A DNA stretch of 64,000 nt from Pedobacter sp. FW305-3-2-15-E-R2A2. GTDB lineage: Bacteria > Bacteroidota > Bacteroidia > Sphingobacteriales > Sphingobacteriaceae. The notes beneath the pieces are model-generated. The model did not search any database. It saw only the letters and a list, made by a program, of their open reading frames with translations, and was not told where the DNA came from. Below, in pieces: positions 32,888 to 46,200 of this stretch (position 1 is its first letter; every line of letters begins with the position of its first letter). The position numbers and the translations under genes were made by a program. The DNA is taken from contig NZ_CP151803.1 in NCBI RefSeq assembly GCF_038446955.1, positions 7,068,001 through 7,132,000 on the forward strand, read 5' to 3'.

Positions 32888-34294
32888 TTATTGAACAGCA
32901 AAGGTTAAACCTGCTGCAGTATTGTCTCTTTGAACATAGATCACATAATCTGTAACGCCTCCACTGGCATTTCGGAAGGACCTTGTGGTTCTTTCAAATG
33001 CTCCTGTAGAATCGTTCACCCCTACAATGATTTTCGTTCCACCCCAGCTTGAAGGATAGGCGATCACGAGCTTTTGTCTGCCTGAAGGGCTGGCCGATTT
33101 ATTCGTTACCGCCGCCGAAGTTCCCAATTCTGCACCCGAAAGGCTTAGGATCTCCGCATCCGTAGGGGCAAAGCTTTGTCCGTCTTCACCTCCGTTTGCA
33201 AATCCCCAATACCTTTTCCACTGGAAACTGATGGAGGCTGAGGCCTGTTGCGTTTTATTGTCTTTAGTCTTTACCGTCATGCTAAAGGTTGTCGGCTGGT
33301 TGTTGTTTGCATTTGCACTGAGTGTTCCTCCTACTGTTGCTCCTGCAGCGGGGCTGGCGGTAAAGACCTCCTGCCCATGAACAATAATGCTGGTAATTTC
33401 CGCCGTTTCGGCAGCCCTTCCGGCAAGCCAGTTCAGGGTAATTGCCGTACTTCCTGCAGGTCCCATTTCTTTAACTCCGGAAGGCGTTGCCGTTAAGGAA
33501 GCCGATGGCCCCAGCGAAGGGTAAAAAACAGCTTCTATCCATTTAGCCAGGTCATTCGTTCCCGGGTTTACGTTTTTATAATAGTCGCCCGTAATTGGCC
33601 TGTTTCCATTAAATGCCCCTATTGTTCCTCCGCCACCTAGAGTCGATTTATCCACCCAGGAAACAAGCCCTTCGGCATTGGTTACCATGACCTGATCTGC
33701 TGTTCCTCCTTTAATGTGTGCGGGGGTCACTGCCTTTTCTGCAATCTGCGGATTAGGATAGGTACCCGTTAAATCCCCTCCTGCAGGCCCTGAAGGAATC
33801 CCTTGTAACAACAATGCAGGCCAGGTATCATCTTCATTTTTTGGACCAAAAAGGGTTTGATCCGCAGTATTCACATAAAAGTCCCCCTTTTTTCCCGTCG
33901 TGGCAACCGGAATTCCCTGGCCATAAATCAGGTTGTTTCCAGTAGCAGCTGCTGGCGAAAACAAAAGCCAGTTGGCATTATTATCCAGCTCTGCGGGAAC
34001 ATCTGCACAAACCAATTGGAAGGTTCTTGTTTTCCCTGTACCATCATCCATCACCGTACACAGCATTCCCGGCTGACGCCTCGGAGAGCTGATGTTATTC
34101 CTATCGGCAATTGTGGCCACCTGGTGATGCCCGCCTTTGGCATCATTGCTATAAATGATCACCTTTCCCGGTTGTGGAATCAGGGGATTTCCTACGAATT
34201 GAGCATCCGCTGCTGCGGGAGCAAAAAACATAGAGCCCAGTGTCACCAAGGCAAATTTGATCAAATAGCTGATCTTGTTTTGTTTGATTTGCAT
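32888..34294 (-). CDS. Exported fibre-like surface protein
   Basis: The 468-residue protein has a signal peptide (ending AAADAQ) and an N-terminal segment shared in pattern with the next gene (TIADRNNISSPRRQPGML, compare SNTERDNITPARRSVGML). It also carries GGDLTGTYPNPQIAEKAV, a motif usual in tail-fibre-like proteins, and a C-terminal adhesion-type beta domain (SSWGGTKIIVGVNDSTGAF). The start lies four bases after the stop of the giant adhesin gene, so the genes are tightly coupled. Confidence 0.75.
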   Translation of the reverse strand: MQIKQNKISYLIKFALVTLGSMFFAPAAADAQFVGNPLIPQPGKVIIYSNDAKGGHHQVATIADRNNISSPRRQPGMLCTVMDDGTGKTRTFQLVCADVPAELDNNANWLLFSPAAATGNNLIYGQGIPVATTGKKGDFYVNTADQTLFGPKNEDDTWPALLLQGIPSGPAGGDLTGTYPNPQIAEKAVTPAHIKGGTADQVMVTNAEGLVSWVDKSTLGGGGTIGAFNGNRPITGDYYKNVNPGTNDLAKWIEAVFYPSLGPSASLTATPSGVKEMGPAGSTAITLNWLAGRAAETAEITSIIVHGQEVFTASPAAGATVGGTLSANANNNQPTTFSMTVKTKDNKTQQASASISFQWKRYWGFANGGEDGQSFAPTDAEILSLSGAELGTSAAVTNKSASPSGRQKLVIAYPSSWGGTKIIVGVNDSTGAFERTTRSFRNASGGVTDYVIYVQRDNTAAGLTFAVQ

Positions 34295-34298
34295 ATCC

Positions 34299-37200
34299 TT
34301 ATTTCTTTACAATTTCTATTAAACCATCTTCTTTTATTATAAAAACCAGCTCGTTTCCGTAGGCGGTCCCAAGTCTGTTTGTCGCATAAGCTTTTAAATA
34401 ATATGGAACTCCTGTGTTCAACCCTTCCGGGCTCAACACCGATGACCCAGTTCCACTGGTCAGTTTCTGATCCGCAATTGTAGGGCCCGGGCTTGTGCTC
34501 CAACATACGCCGGATTCCAAAATAGCCGGTCCTCCATCGTCCAGCAGGTCAATGCCTGTGAATACTGATGTTGTGCTCTTTTGTGTTACCGCCACTGTTT
34601 TCAGCAAAGGTTTTTTCTGTTCTCCATAGCCATACCATTCCGTTAATTTAAATGGCGGCATTTTGTCTTCCAGGTGACTTTTCTGATTCAGGAAGGAAAT
34701 TCCAAAAGGCGCATTTCGTTCTTCAGTTCTGATCTCTCCTATAGCCAGCATATAGTCTGCGACTGTCTTCATGCTGATCGGTCCTGAGGCCGGCAAAGGA
34801 CTTTTTTTCCAATCGGCATACAGTGTTACACTTTCTGTAACCGGGAGGCCAAAATTAAAAACTGTTTCCATACTTTGATCACTATACCAGGCATAAAAAA
34901 CGGTCCCTTCTTTGGTACTTAGCTGAGGTGTTACGATTGCCTGATCTTCGACTTCCATTGGCGCAATCAACGTCCCTCCACGTGTATCCCAGGTCAGGGT
35001 ATGGAACTGGCGGACGATCGTTAGCAGTCCTGGTTCAAAGCTAAAGTCATAATTGTCTGCCTGCAGCTCAGCGAGGCTCAACACCACCGGATAGGTTCCC
35101 GGTAAACTGCTGATGGTTGCGGTTGTGTTATAGGCTGGCATTCCCTGAATCTTTGCGACTGCCCTTAAACCTGTTTCCGTTTCGCCATATTTAAAGCCTT
35201 TCATCTCATGACTGAAAGTTGGGTTCTCCTGACCAAAAAAGCGTTTCAGGCTATCACCGTACACGGTAAGCAAGGCTTTACTGATTTTGAAGTTTTGCTG
35301 TGCTTCCGCCTTTTCAAAATAGGCGTTCCCTAATTGAACGGCTTTAATCAATACCTCTCCGGCACCCTCAATATGGACAATATCGGCGTTGATGTCCACA
35401 TGTCCTTCGATCAGCTCAAAAGTGATGGGCAATCCTGAAGCGACAGTGGCCAGCAGTTTAAACGGATCATCTCCATATACTTTATCGACAATTGGGCTAA
35501 AGCTGATCACCTGTGGCGCTTTCCGGATATTAACAGTTGCTGCCGCTGCTTGTAAGGTGGTATTGAATGTATTTGGCGCCAACGTTAAATCTCCGGTCAT
35601 GATCAGTTCTCCAACCGGAGCAGCTGCATACACTGCCGGATCCCAGGTTACACTCAGGTTTTCTTTGCTTCCATCATTATAAGTCGCTTCGATTAATAAT
35701 GGCAGCCCCAATCCGGAGAATGGCGTACCGTAATTTACCGCTATCGGCGCAATGGTTGCCAGGGAAACAATATCTTTCATCAGGGTTACTTTTATCGAAG
35801 CCCTGAGATCGGAAGTATTGCTTACCTCATCTGTCAGCTGGATCTCTCCCTTGATCAGTTGCGGTTGAAGCACATTGCTCTGGTATCCCGTTTCGTCCCA
35901 CAGTACAGGAAGATCTTCCTTCGTTCCATCGTCATAGGTTACTTTGACTGTAGAAGGTAAATCCAGGGCTGAGAACAGTTTTCCATATACATCGGTCAAT
36001 GCTGCAGGCTCTTCTACAGAAACAATGTTTTTCTTATCGATGATCACGACAACTTTTGCGGTAATGTCATTCGGATTTGATGCTTTTTCTTCCGGATCCA
36101 GTAGTCCTGTAAAATTAAAGCTGCCCACCTGGTTGTCTACAAAATCAGCAGATTCCCAGTTGACGCCAGCCAGACCTGAAGATCCGTTGGTATATGCCAC
36201 CGGCAGTTGTAGTCCCAATTGGGTGATGACCTGACTCAGCGAAGTTCCCAAAGGAAAGTGAACAGGAGAACTTACCGTAACGGTATTGATGATGAGCAGG
36301 GCAGGCTGCACGGTTACTTTTATAGCCGCTGTCTTATTGTCCTTGTTCTCTTCCGGTGCATCAGGCATCAATGTTCCGGTAAGCAGGTAATCTCCCGCTG
36401 TTGTTCCATCAAAAGTTCCTTCCTCCCAAATCAGGGATAACGGTTCGGTCTGGTTGTTATTATAGGTTACATTTACAGTTGTTGGCAGTGCCAGGTTTAC
36501 ATACAACGTACCATTAGGCACCAGCAAGCCTGGTAAAGAAGCTACCGAAACAATGTATCTCCTTGCCACCTTCACTTTAAAAGCTGCGCTAAGGTTGTCC
36601 GGGTTCTGGGTATTCAAAGGCATTTCCGGCAGGCCATTAAAAATATAGTCATCCGATTCCAATGGATTATATGCTGCATTGCCCCATGTTTTAACGATCA
36701 GTGCTGCGGTAGAACCATCATCAAAAGTACCAGTTACGGAGACAGGGAAACCGATTGCCGTCAAAGCCGTACCATTTGGAACAGATACGGAATCCATGGT
36801 CATCGCCATCAGCATCCGGATTTTTTCTGCCAGGACTACAGTCATCACTGGTTGCAGGGCTTTCGGGTTGTCAATGTCGTCCGGAACAACCAATGTTCCT
36901 TGCAATACATAAATCCCCGGAAGCTGACCATTGTAATTTCCTTTGGCCCAGCTTACCGACAACAGATCTTCAGAATTGTCATTATATCTCACTTTTACGG
37001 ATTCTGGTAAGGTTAACGCATCAAATTCAGTTCCGTAGCTTACATTCAGATTTTCTATCGCGGCGATCGATTCAATTGCTTTTTTCCCGACCACCACGCA
37101 GACCTTAGCAGGGAAGTTATTTGGATTCTGAATCCCCTGAGGCAATACTAAATCTCCTTCAAAAAGGTAGGTTCCTGCCTGCTGGTGATTGTAATCTGTA

Positions 37201-40200
37201 GATTCAAAAGAGTTGCTCAGTACAGGAATGTCCAAATCAGCACCTTCATCCAATTTCGCATGACTTAAAGCAGGGAAAGGAATCTCCGTCAGGTTCGTAC
37301 CATAGGCGACAAATATCGTATCCGTTCTCAATTCCAGGATTGCTTTTGCTTTCGCCAATACATTCAACTCCATCTGCGGGACAATTCCTTGTGGGTTTTC
37401 AATGTCATCCGGCAGGATAAAGCTTCCGTTGATCAGGTATTTCCCAGCCAGGTTTCCATTGTAACCAGAAAGGTCCCAGGTTAACCCAAGCTCCACAACA
37501 CCACCATCTTCCAGCTGTGTCATTAAAGCATCCGGCAAGATCAGTTCCGAGGCCTGTGTTCCAAAAAACACAGTTAATGCTTCGGGAGCCTGGTAGGTTT
37601 TAATGAGGCGCTTTCCTACTTTAACTTTCAGATCTGCTTTTATGCTATCCGGATTAATGATGCCCTCAGGAATCTCAATTTCTCCTTTCAGCTCATAAGA
37701 ACCTGGTTCATCAGCAGTATAATCTCCCATCGTCCAGCTCACATTCAAACTGCCGGAGCTTCCGTTGTCGTAGTTTACATTCACCTTTTTCGGGAATAGT
37801 AATACGGCTTCATTAAATGGTTTTCCGAAAGGGATATTAACCGAATCAGCCAGCGCAGCAATTACCTTCAATGGCTTTGGTCCAACCCTCACCTGGATCT
37901 CTGCGTAACGGTTGTCTGGATTTTCTATCTCGTCGTTAATGACCAGCTCTCCTCTAAAATTATAGACTCCCTCCAGTAATGGGTTATACGTTTCTGAAGT
38001 CCACAGGACCCCTTCAGTTCCGGAGGACAGGTCATTATAAGTAACCTTTACCGTTTCGGGCAGATTGATATCACTGCGTTCAGTTCCATATTTAACATCC
38101 ACTAAGGCCGGATTTGTAACCATTTTGATTTCCTTTTTCCCAAGCGTAATGGTTATTGAAGTACTGCGCAGCTCTTTATTCACGACTCCTTCGATCAGGA
38201 TTGGATCTCCGCTAAAGGTGTAGATTCCCGGGATAAGCGGATCATAATCCTCCGTGTCCCAGGTTATATTTAAGCTTCCTGTACTTCCATCATCATAAGT
38301 TACAGCAAGGGCCGTTTTTAGTGCTTCAATTGCCGTTAGCTTTGTGCCGTAAGCCACCCTTATGCTATCTGGTTGGGCGATGGATACGATGTTTTTGGGT
38401 TTAGGTAAGACGGTTAAAATTAAACTGGCTTCGAGATTGCTGTTGTTGTCAATACTTTCGTCGTGCAACAGCTTACCAGACAACATATAATCTCCGGCCA
38501 GCATGCGGTTGTACGATCCCACTTTCCATTCTACCCCAACCGTATCAGTGGTTCCATCATCGAACTTCACTTTTATGGTTTGTGGCAGGTCTACATCATC
38601 GAAAAGTGTGGCGTATGGTGTCGTTAACCGGGTTAATGGAAGTACTGAAATGATGTTTTTCCGGATGATTACTTTCTGCTCTGCAAACAGACGTTTGCTG
38701 TTTACAATTAAGGGTTTCAGTTGTAAAGCACCTTTCAGATCATATTCCGCTCCTTTATCCGATTTATAGACAGATTTGTCCCAGATCACCGTCAGGAATC
38801 CTGTGGTCTGATCATGGTAGGTTACCCTTATTGACGACTGCAGTGGCAGATTTGCTGCCGGCGTATTTAAAGGCACGGTAACTTCTGCCAAAGGTTCTAT
38901 TGCAATGACGTCATGCTGTGCGTAAATGTCAACGCTGGCCTCAAAACCTGCCGGGTTGGCATGTTCTTCTTTCAGGACCAGATCCGCATAAACCCGGTAT
39001 ACACCAGACTTGAGGTCGTAAATCCCCGGCTTCCATACTAAGTTTAACATATCTGTTGTGACCCGGTCATCATAGGTTACTCTGACCTGTTTAGGCAGCA
39101 CCGGAAGAACTTCAGAGAAAGGTGTGCCCGACAAAACATATACAGGACTCAGCTCTTCCATAGCAATGATATAGGGATAAACAGGGTCTAATACTGCAAC
39201 CTTTGCAATTGCCGTCAGGTTGTTTCTGTTCATTTCCGGTTGTGGAACGCTCAGTGTTCCGGTAAGGGTATAAATGCCTTCGGTATTGCCATCGTAATTT
39301 CCAGGAAGCCAGGTTACCGGAAATTTGGCGTGGCTCTGATCGCTCAGTACCACTTCTACCTGAGTCACCAGGTTCAGCTGTTCAAATGGTGTTCCTGTAT
39401 CTTTTTTCACCGGTACCGGGTAGGGTTTCAGAACTTCGATAATGTAAGGCTCACGTGGGTTCACTTTGAGTTTAATTTTCAGGGAACCACAAACGTTCGT
39501 TCCACTTACAGATAGCGTAAATTCGAAATCTCCGGCTACTGCTGACTCTCCTGAAATCAGCCCCTGCGGACTTAAACTCATCCCATCAGGCAGTAAACCC
39601 TGAGAAATCGCATACGTATAAGTTCCGTTTTCGGCCAGCACGATCTGATGACTGTAAGGACTCCACTGGTTTGCAGCTGGAAGTTGTTGTTCTGCATTCT
39701 CCAGATAAAGACCCTGGAATTCATAAGCGCCAATGTCTACTGTTCCGTGTTTAATCCGCGTTGCTCCTGCTAAATCTGTAGCTATTCCGGCACTCTTCGT
39801 ATTGTCGCCCATATTTATAGACGGTGAACAAGAGGCCAGGGAAAGTTCATCTCCGGAAGGATTGTTAAACTGCGGATCTTTAGTCAGGATTTGAACACCT
39901 GTTTTGTATCCGTTTTCTATGGTACTGTTGGCTACGATAATTCCCGTACTGAGTTGATCGGGAACATTATTTCCACGTTTATTCCCCCAGATGATGGTAT
40001 TGTAAACGTTAACTGTTCCGGTGTAACGGTACAGTGCCCCTCCCAACTGCGTCGTTGCAGAAGTATTTGAATAGGCAATCGAATTATTGGCCATGCTTAC
40101 ATTCACCAGATTGGTTATGCCGTTGTAATGATAAATTGCTCCGCCATAATAAGCAGCCGTACCGGTTACTTTATTTCTGCTGAAGACGGTGTTGCTAATG

Positions 40201-43200
40201 TCAAGGGTTCCCGACTGCTGGTAGATTGCGCCACCCTGCTGCTGGGCAATATTCCCTATAAACCGGGCCTCTCTGATCACTGGCTTTCCATTGGTGTAAT
40301 TATAAAAAGCGCCTCCGTTTATGGTTGCTCCATTGTCTTTAAACACCACTTTGCTCAAGTTAATTGCAGCAGAAGCATTGAACATTCCGCCTCCATGCCT
40401 GGCTTTGTTATTGATAAATTTAAGGTTGTCGAATGTTGCAGCCGCGGAGTTATAGATCCCTCCGCCGTAACCATAGCTTCCGGCACTGACATTGTTATTC
40501 TCAAAGATGATATTGGCAAATGCAGCCTGCCCGCTGTTAAAAACCCCGCCTCCATAATTGTAAGCGGCATTGTTTTTGATCCAGAGATTTCTGAAAACTA
40601 TTTTTCCCGTAGCGTTATAAATTCCGGCACCATAGTAAATGTCTGTACTGGAATTGGAGCCTGTGGCGGTACGTCCGCCAGAAATGCTGAATCCGTCCAG
40701 AACCGTTGCCGCTGTTAAAGGCAAGCGGTTATAAATGACGTGATAGCTTCTGTTTTCTCCGCTTAATACGGTTTCATTTGTTGTTGCAATGGCTTCTTCA
40801 TCACGCTCTGCGAGTTCCTGCTCTGTTCCGGCAAAACCACCGAACATTTTGACATTTTCTTTCAACGTGAAGTAGGAATTTACTTTAAGGCCGGGGATAT
40901 ATTTTCCCTTGGCCACCCAGATGGTATCACCAGCCAATGCGGAGCTGAGTCCTTTTTGGAGATCCAGAAATCCGTTTGTCCAATCTGCACCGTTGTCCAT
41001 TCCCGTTGCAGCCTGGTTTACATAAATCCGGACACCTCCTCCTCCAAGCTTCACCTCTACCGTATAAAGTCTGTTTCCACATAAGGTACCATCGTTTGCA
41101 TTGACATTAAAAGTATAAATTCCTGCATTGATTGGTCTTCCTGTGATCCTTCCTGAGGTGCTGAGCAGCAGTCCGTCGGGAAGCTTGCCATAACTGACCG
41201 TGTAGGTATAGTTTCCGCTTCCTCCGGTAGCAGTCAGCTGCTGGTCGTAACGTTGCCCTCTGATGCCTTCGGGTATGGCTGCCGGACCGACGATGGTTCT
41301 GTTTTGCTGATTTTCATAAGCACCAAGGTCAACGGTCTCCGCTTTAATTCTGGGCTTTGCCAGGACATCCTGATTCAGTCCGGAAGCGAAAACATTATCT
41401 CCCATATTGATTGCCGCCGAGCAGTCTGATAACGAAAGATCATCCGGTGTCGTCAGGTTAAACATCGGGTTGGTGTCTATCACGATTTTTCCTGCCGGGT
41501 AACCTCCCTGAATCAAAGCATTGCTGACCTTAACATTCAGGTTTAGCTCATCAGAAACATTGTTCCCTCTTTTATTTCCCCAGAGGATGCTGTTCTGTAA
41601 ATTCATGACTCCGGCATTACGGTAGATTCCGCCACCATATTTATTTACAGAGGCATTGACATAACTGATGCTGTTGTTGCTTACCGTAATGTTGCTGAGT
41701 GTAGAGGTTCCGGTATACTGGTAAAGTGCTCCTCCAAAATAGCCCCCGGGATTGCTCACTTTATTCCGGCTAAACATGGCATTGCTTAAGGTTAGTGTCG
41801 AGGCCCATTGGAACAGTCCTGCTCCCTGTTGTACGGAAGTATTTCCAATAAAGGACGCTCCGTTTAAAGTAATTTTCCCCGAGTAAGCATAAAATCCGCC
41901 TCCCTGAGCAGTCGCCTTATTTTCTTTAAAAATGGCACCATTGATGGTTACTGTTGCGGTAGCCTGGTACATCCCTGCTCCATAGGCTGCGGTATTATTG
42001 AGGAACTCCAGATTGCTCATCTTTGCCGCTCCGGCATTGTACAATCCGCCTCCATATTGATAAGAGCCGGTAGTGACAGTATTGTTCTCAAACGTAATTT
42101 TATTCAGCACTGCGGCGGCGGCATTGTACATTCCTCCACCGTGGCTATTGGCATTGTTGTTCTTAATCCATAAATCGTTGAAGATGACCGCACCCCGGCT
42201 ATTGTAAATCCCTGCGCCAATATAAGGTTCGCTGGTACTTCCCGAGGCTGTTTTTCCTCCGGTGATGGTAAAACCATCCAGGACTGTGGCTGTGGTAAGG
42301 ATTGCCGAGTTAAAAACCACATGCCTGTTGGTATTTTTTCCATCCAGAATCGTTTGATTGGCAGTTCTTGTTTGCAGGGTATCCCTTTCTGAGAGCGAGC
42401 TTTCTGTAGCGGCAAAACCACCATAGATCCGGACGCCTTCTTTAAGCTGATAAGTCGAAGTAACCAATGGCCCCGGACTGTAAGTTCCTTTTGCCACCCA
42501 GATCTGATCGCCAGGCAAAGCGACCTTCAATGCACTCTGAAGATCCAGATACGCGTTATCCCAGGTACTCCCGTTGTTTTGTCCGGATGCCGCAGCCTGG
42601 TTGACCAGGATACGTACAACACCTGTTCCCGCAATAATTTCCATATTGTAAACCCGATGCCCGCATAAGGCTCCGTCAGTGGATTTTACCACAAAAGTAT
42701 ATTTGCCAATCACGATGGGATTTCCACTGATCAATCCTCCGGCGGTCATCGAAAGCCCGTCAGGAAATTTTCCAGAAACCAGTTCATAGCTATAATTTCC
42801 TGCTCCGCCAAGTCCTTGCAACTGGAGGCTAAAGACATCTCCGCGTGTTGCCTGTGGCATACTCGCGGGACTAAGGGAAATCACTGGTTCCTGGTATTCA
42901 AAGGCTCCCAAGTCGACGATTCCTGATGATGTTCTTTCCTGAGCGCCCAGGTCTTTGTTTCCTGCCAGCACAAGGCTGTTGTCTCCTGTATTTATCGCAG
43001 GCGAGCATCCGGTAAGGCTAAGATCATCCGTTGTTGTGTTTTTAAACAAAGGATCGCGATCGATGATATTTATGCCTGTTGCAAGCCCTCCCTGAATCAG
43101 GGAATTGTTGACTTTGATATTTAAGTTCAGTTGATCGGCAAGGCCTGCACCTCTGGTATTTCCCCATAAGATGCTGTTATTGATCGTTACGGTACCTGCG

Positions 43201-46200
43201 TTGCGGTAAATTGCCCCACCATAGTTAAGCAGCCCTACCTTGGAATAGTTAATGCTGTTATTGCTGAAAGTATTATTTGTCAGCAGGGCGGTTCCGGAAT
43301 AAATGTAAACCGCTCCGCCAAAATAGCCTGCAGTTGAAGTGACGCTGTTCCTGCTGAAAGTACTATTGTCCAGTTTAAACACGCTGTTAGACCAGATCGC
43401 CCCACCATGTTGTACCGCTGTATTTCCACTGAAAGCAGTTCTGTTCAGGCTAAGGGTTCCACTTGCATAAATTGCCCCACCCATTCCAGTGGCTGCATTG
43501 TCTTTAAATACCACATCGTTAAAAACAGGTGTTCCGTTGGCGATGAATACGGCACCCCCTGTAGTTGATTTGTTTCCTGTAAAACTGGCATTTGTAATGG
43601 TCAATGAAGCTCCGGAGTTGCTGTAAATCGCGCCTCCCTGTCCGTTGGTAATGGTATTGTTGTTAAACTTCACATTGTTCAGCTCTGCAAGCCCTGCATT
43701 GAACAGGGCAGCACCATATCCGGGATAACTTGCCGATTCGATGATTTTGTTGTTTTCAAATACCCCATTGTTGAGCTTAAACCCGCCGGCATTATATACG
43801 GCAGAACCACGGGAATACTGACCCATCGTTCTGTTGTTACTGAAAATGATATTGGTATAGCTCGCATTTCCACTGTGGTAAAGGCCGGCCCCATAACTCG
43901 CGACATTGTTTTTAATCCATAAATGATTGAATACAGCCGCTCCTGCGGTGTTGTAAATTCCCGCACCGTTATAATTTGCATTGTTGTAATATCCGCCATA
44001 ACCGGCCAGGGCATTTCCTCCCTGAATGGTAAATCCGTCAAGGATGGTTGCATTGGTCAAGGCAGCAGCATTGTACACCACATGGTAGCTCGGTTTACCC
44101 TGACTACCATCAAGGATCGTTTCGTTCGTTCCACGGATCGCAAGGCTATCTCTTTCCGAGAGTAAGGTTTCCGTTCCGGCAAAACCACCGTAAACTTTTA
44201 CGCCTTCTTTTAAAGTAAAAAAGGAACTAACGAGCAGGCCAGGACTGTAAGTCCCTTTAGCCACCCAGATTTCATCCCCTCCGCTGCTCTGCCCAAAAGC
44301 GGTTTGCAGATCGGTAAAAGCGTTGGCCCAGTTGCTTCCGTTATTGTCTCCTGTTGCAGACTGATGAACATAAAGTCTGCCGGATCCGGTTGAAATGTCT
44401 ATCGTATATTGTTTGTTTCCTGCCATGGTACCGTCGGTAGCCCCGATTACAAAGGTATAGCTCCCTATCATCGTTGGTGTTCCCCTTAGCTTTCCATCGG
44501 GACCGAAGACGAGTCCAACAGGAAGTTTTCCACCCTGCAAGGCCCATGTCAATGGGAAACTACTTCCGGTAGCAGTAAGTTGCTGGTCAAGATATAATCC
44601 TCTTTTTAAAGGCCCTATTGTTGCCGGATTGATGATCAGGCTTTGTCCGCCTTCATTTTCAAAGGCACCAAGGTCAATCACACCGTTCTTTACCCTTGGA
44701 TTCCCGGCAAGATCTTTGTCAAATGCCTGCCAGCTGTTTTTTCCGGCATCGATGGCGAGCGATCCGCCTTTCAGGTGAAGCTCATCTACCGCTGCATTTT
44801 CAAACATCGGGTCGCCAATCTTCACATCTTCCCCTGTAGCATAACCGTTCTGCACCACGGTGCTGCCCACTACAATTCCTGCATTGAGTTGATCGGCAAC
44901 ATTATTACCTCTTTTGTTTCCCCAAAGGATGCTGTTGTGGACCGTTACCGTTCCTGAGTTGCGGTATAATGCGCCACCATAACTTAATGTGGTGCTGGCA
45001 TTGGTATAACCGATACTGTTGTTACTAAAGCTCACGTTGTTGATCAGTGCATCTCCTGAACTGACATACCATGCCCCACCAAAGTATCCGGCAGTTGCAT
45101 TTATTTTGTTGCGACTAAAAATGCTGTTATCAACTCTGATGTTTCCATTGGACCAGATGGCTGCACCATGCTGACCAGAAGTATTCTCCAGGAAAGAAAC
45201 CCGGTTCAGCACCGGAGTTCCCGCAGCATAAATTGCTCCCCCCGTCCAGGTGGAAATATTGCCATGGAAGATCACATCACTTAAATCAGGTGCACCATTG
45301 GCGATGAATAGTGCCCCACCTGTGCTTGCTTTATTTCCTGTAAATTCCGACCTGCTTAGTTTTAATACAGCAGAAGAAGTAGTATAAATCGCTCCCCCCT
45401 GTCCGTTAGAGATCGTATTATTGATGAATTTTACGCTATCCAGCTCCATCAGTCCGGTACTGAATATTCCCGCACCATATCCGGTATAACTTGCAGATTC
45501 CATAATTTTATTGCCTTCCAGCAAACCGGAAGTCAGGGCAAAACCTTTCACATTGTACACTGCGGCTCCACGTCCGTAAGATCCTACAGCCTGGTTATTG
45601 CTAAACCGGATATTGCTGTAGGTTGCATCACCCGTGTGGTATAAACCCGCCCCATAAGTGGCGATATTATTTTTTATCCATAAGTTTCTAAATAGTGCGG
45701 CTCCCGCGGTATTGTAAATTCCTGCTCCATAATAGTTGGCATTAGATCCCGAACTGTAGGTCGTCAGTGCCTTTCCTCCCTGGATGCTGAATCCATCCAA
45801 TATCGTTGCATTCGTTAAAGCAATAACATTGTAAACCACATGATAACTTGACTGCCCCTGGCTTCCATCCAAAATCGTTTCGTTTACTCCGCTGATGGCT
45901 TCTTTATTCCGGTCGGTAAGTGCTATTTCGGTGCCGGCAAAACCGCCGTAGAGTTTTACTCCTTCTTTTAGCGTGAAAAAAGAACTGGCGGTCGGTCCGG
46001 GACTATACGTCCCTTTAGCCACCCAGATTTCATCTCCGGCTTTAACCTGTGCCATGGCTGGCTGTAAATCATTAAAAGCATGGATCCAGCTGCTGCCATT
46101 GTTGTCTCCTGTTGCTGCCTGATGAACAAATAACCGTACTGCTCCTTCCTTTACTTCAACCGTATATTGTCTGTTTCCTGCGATCGTTCCATCGCCGGCG

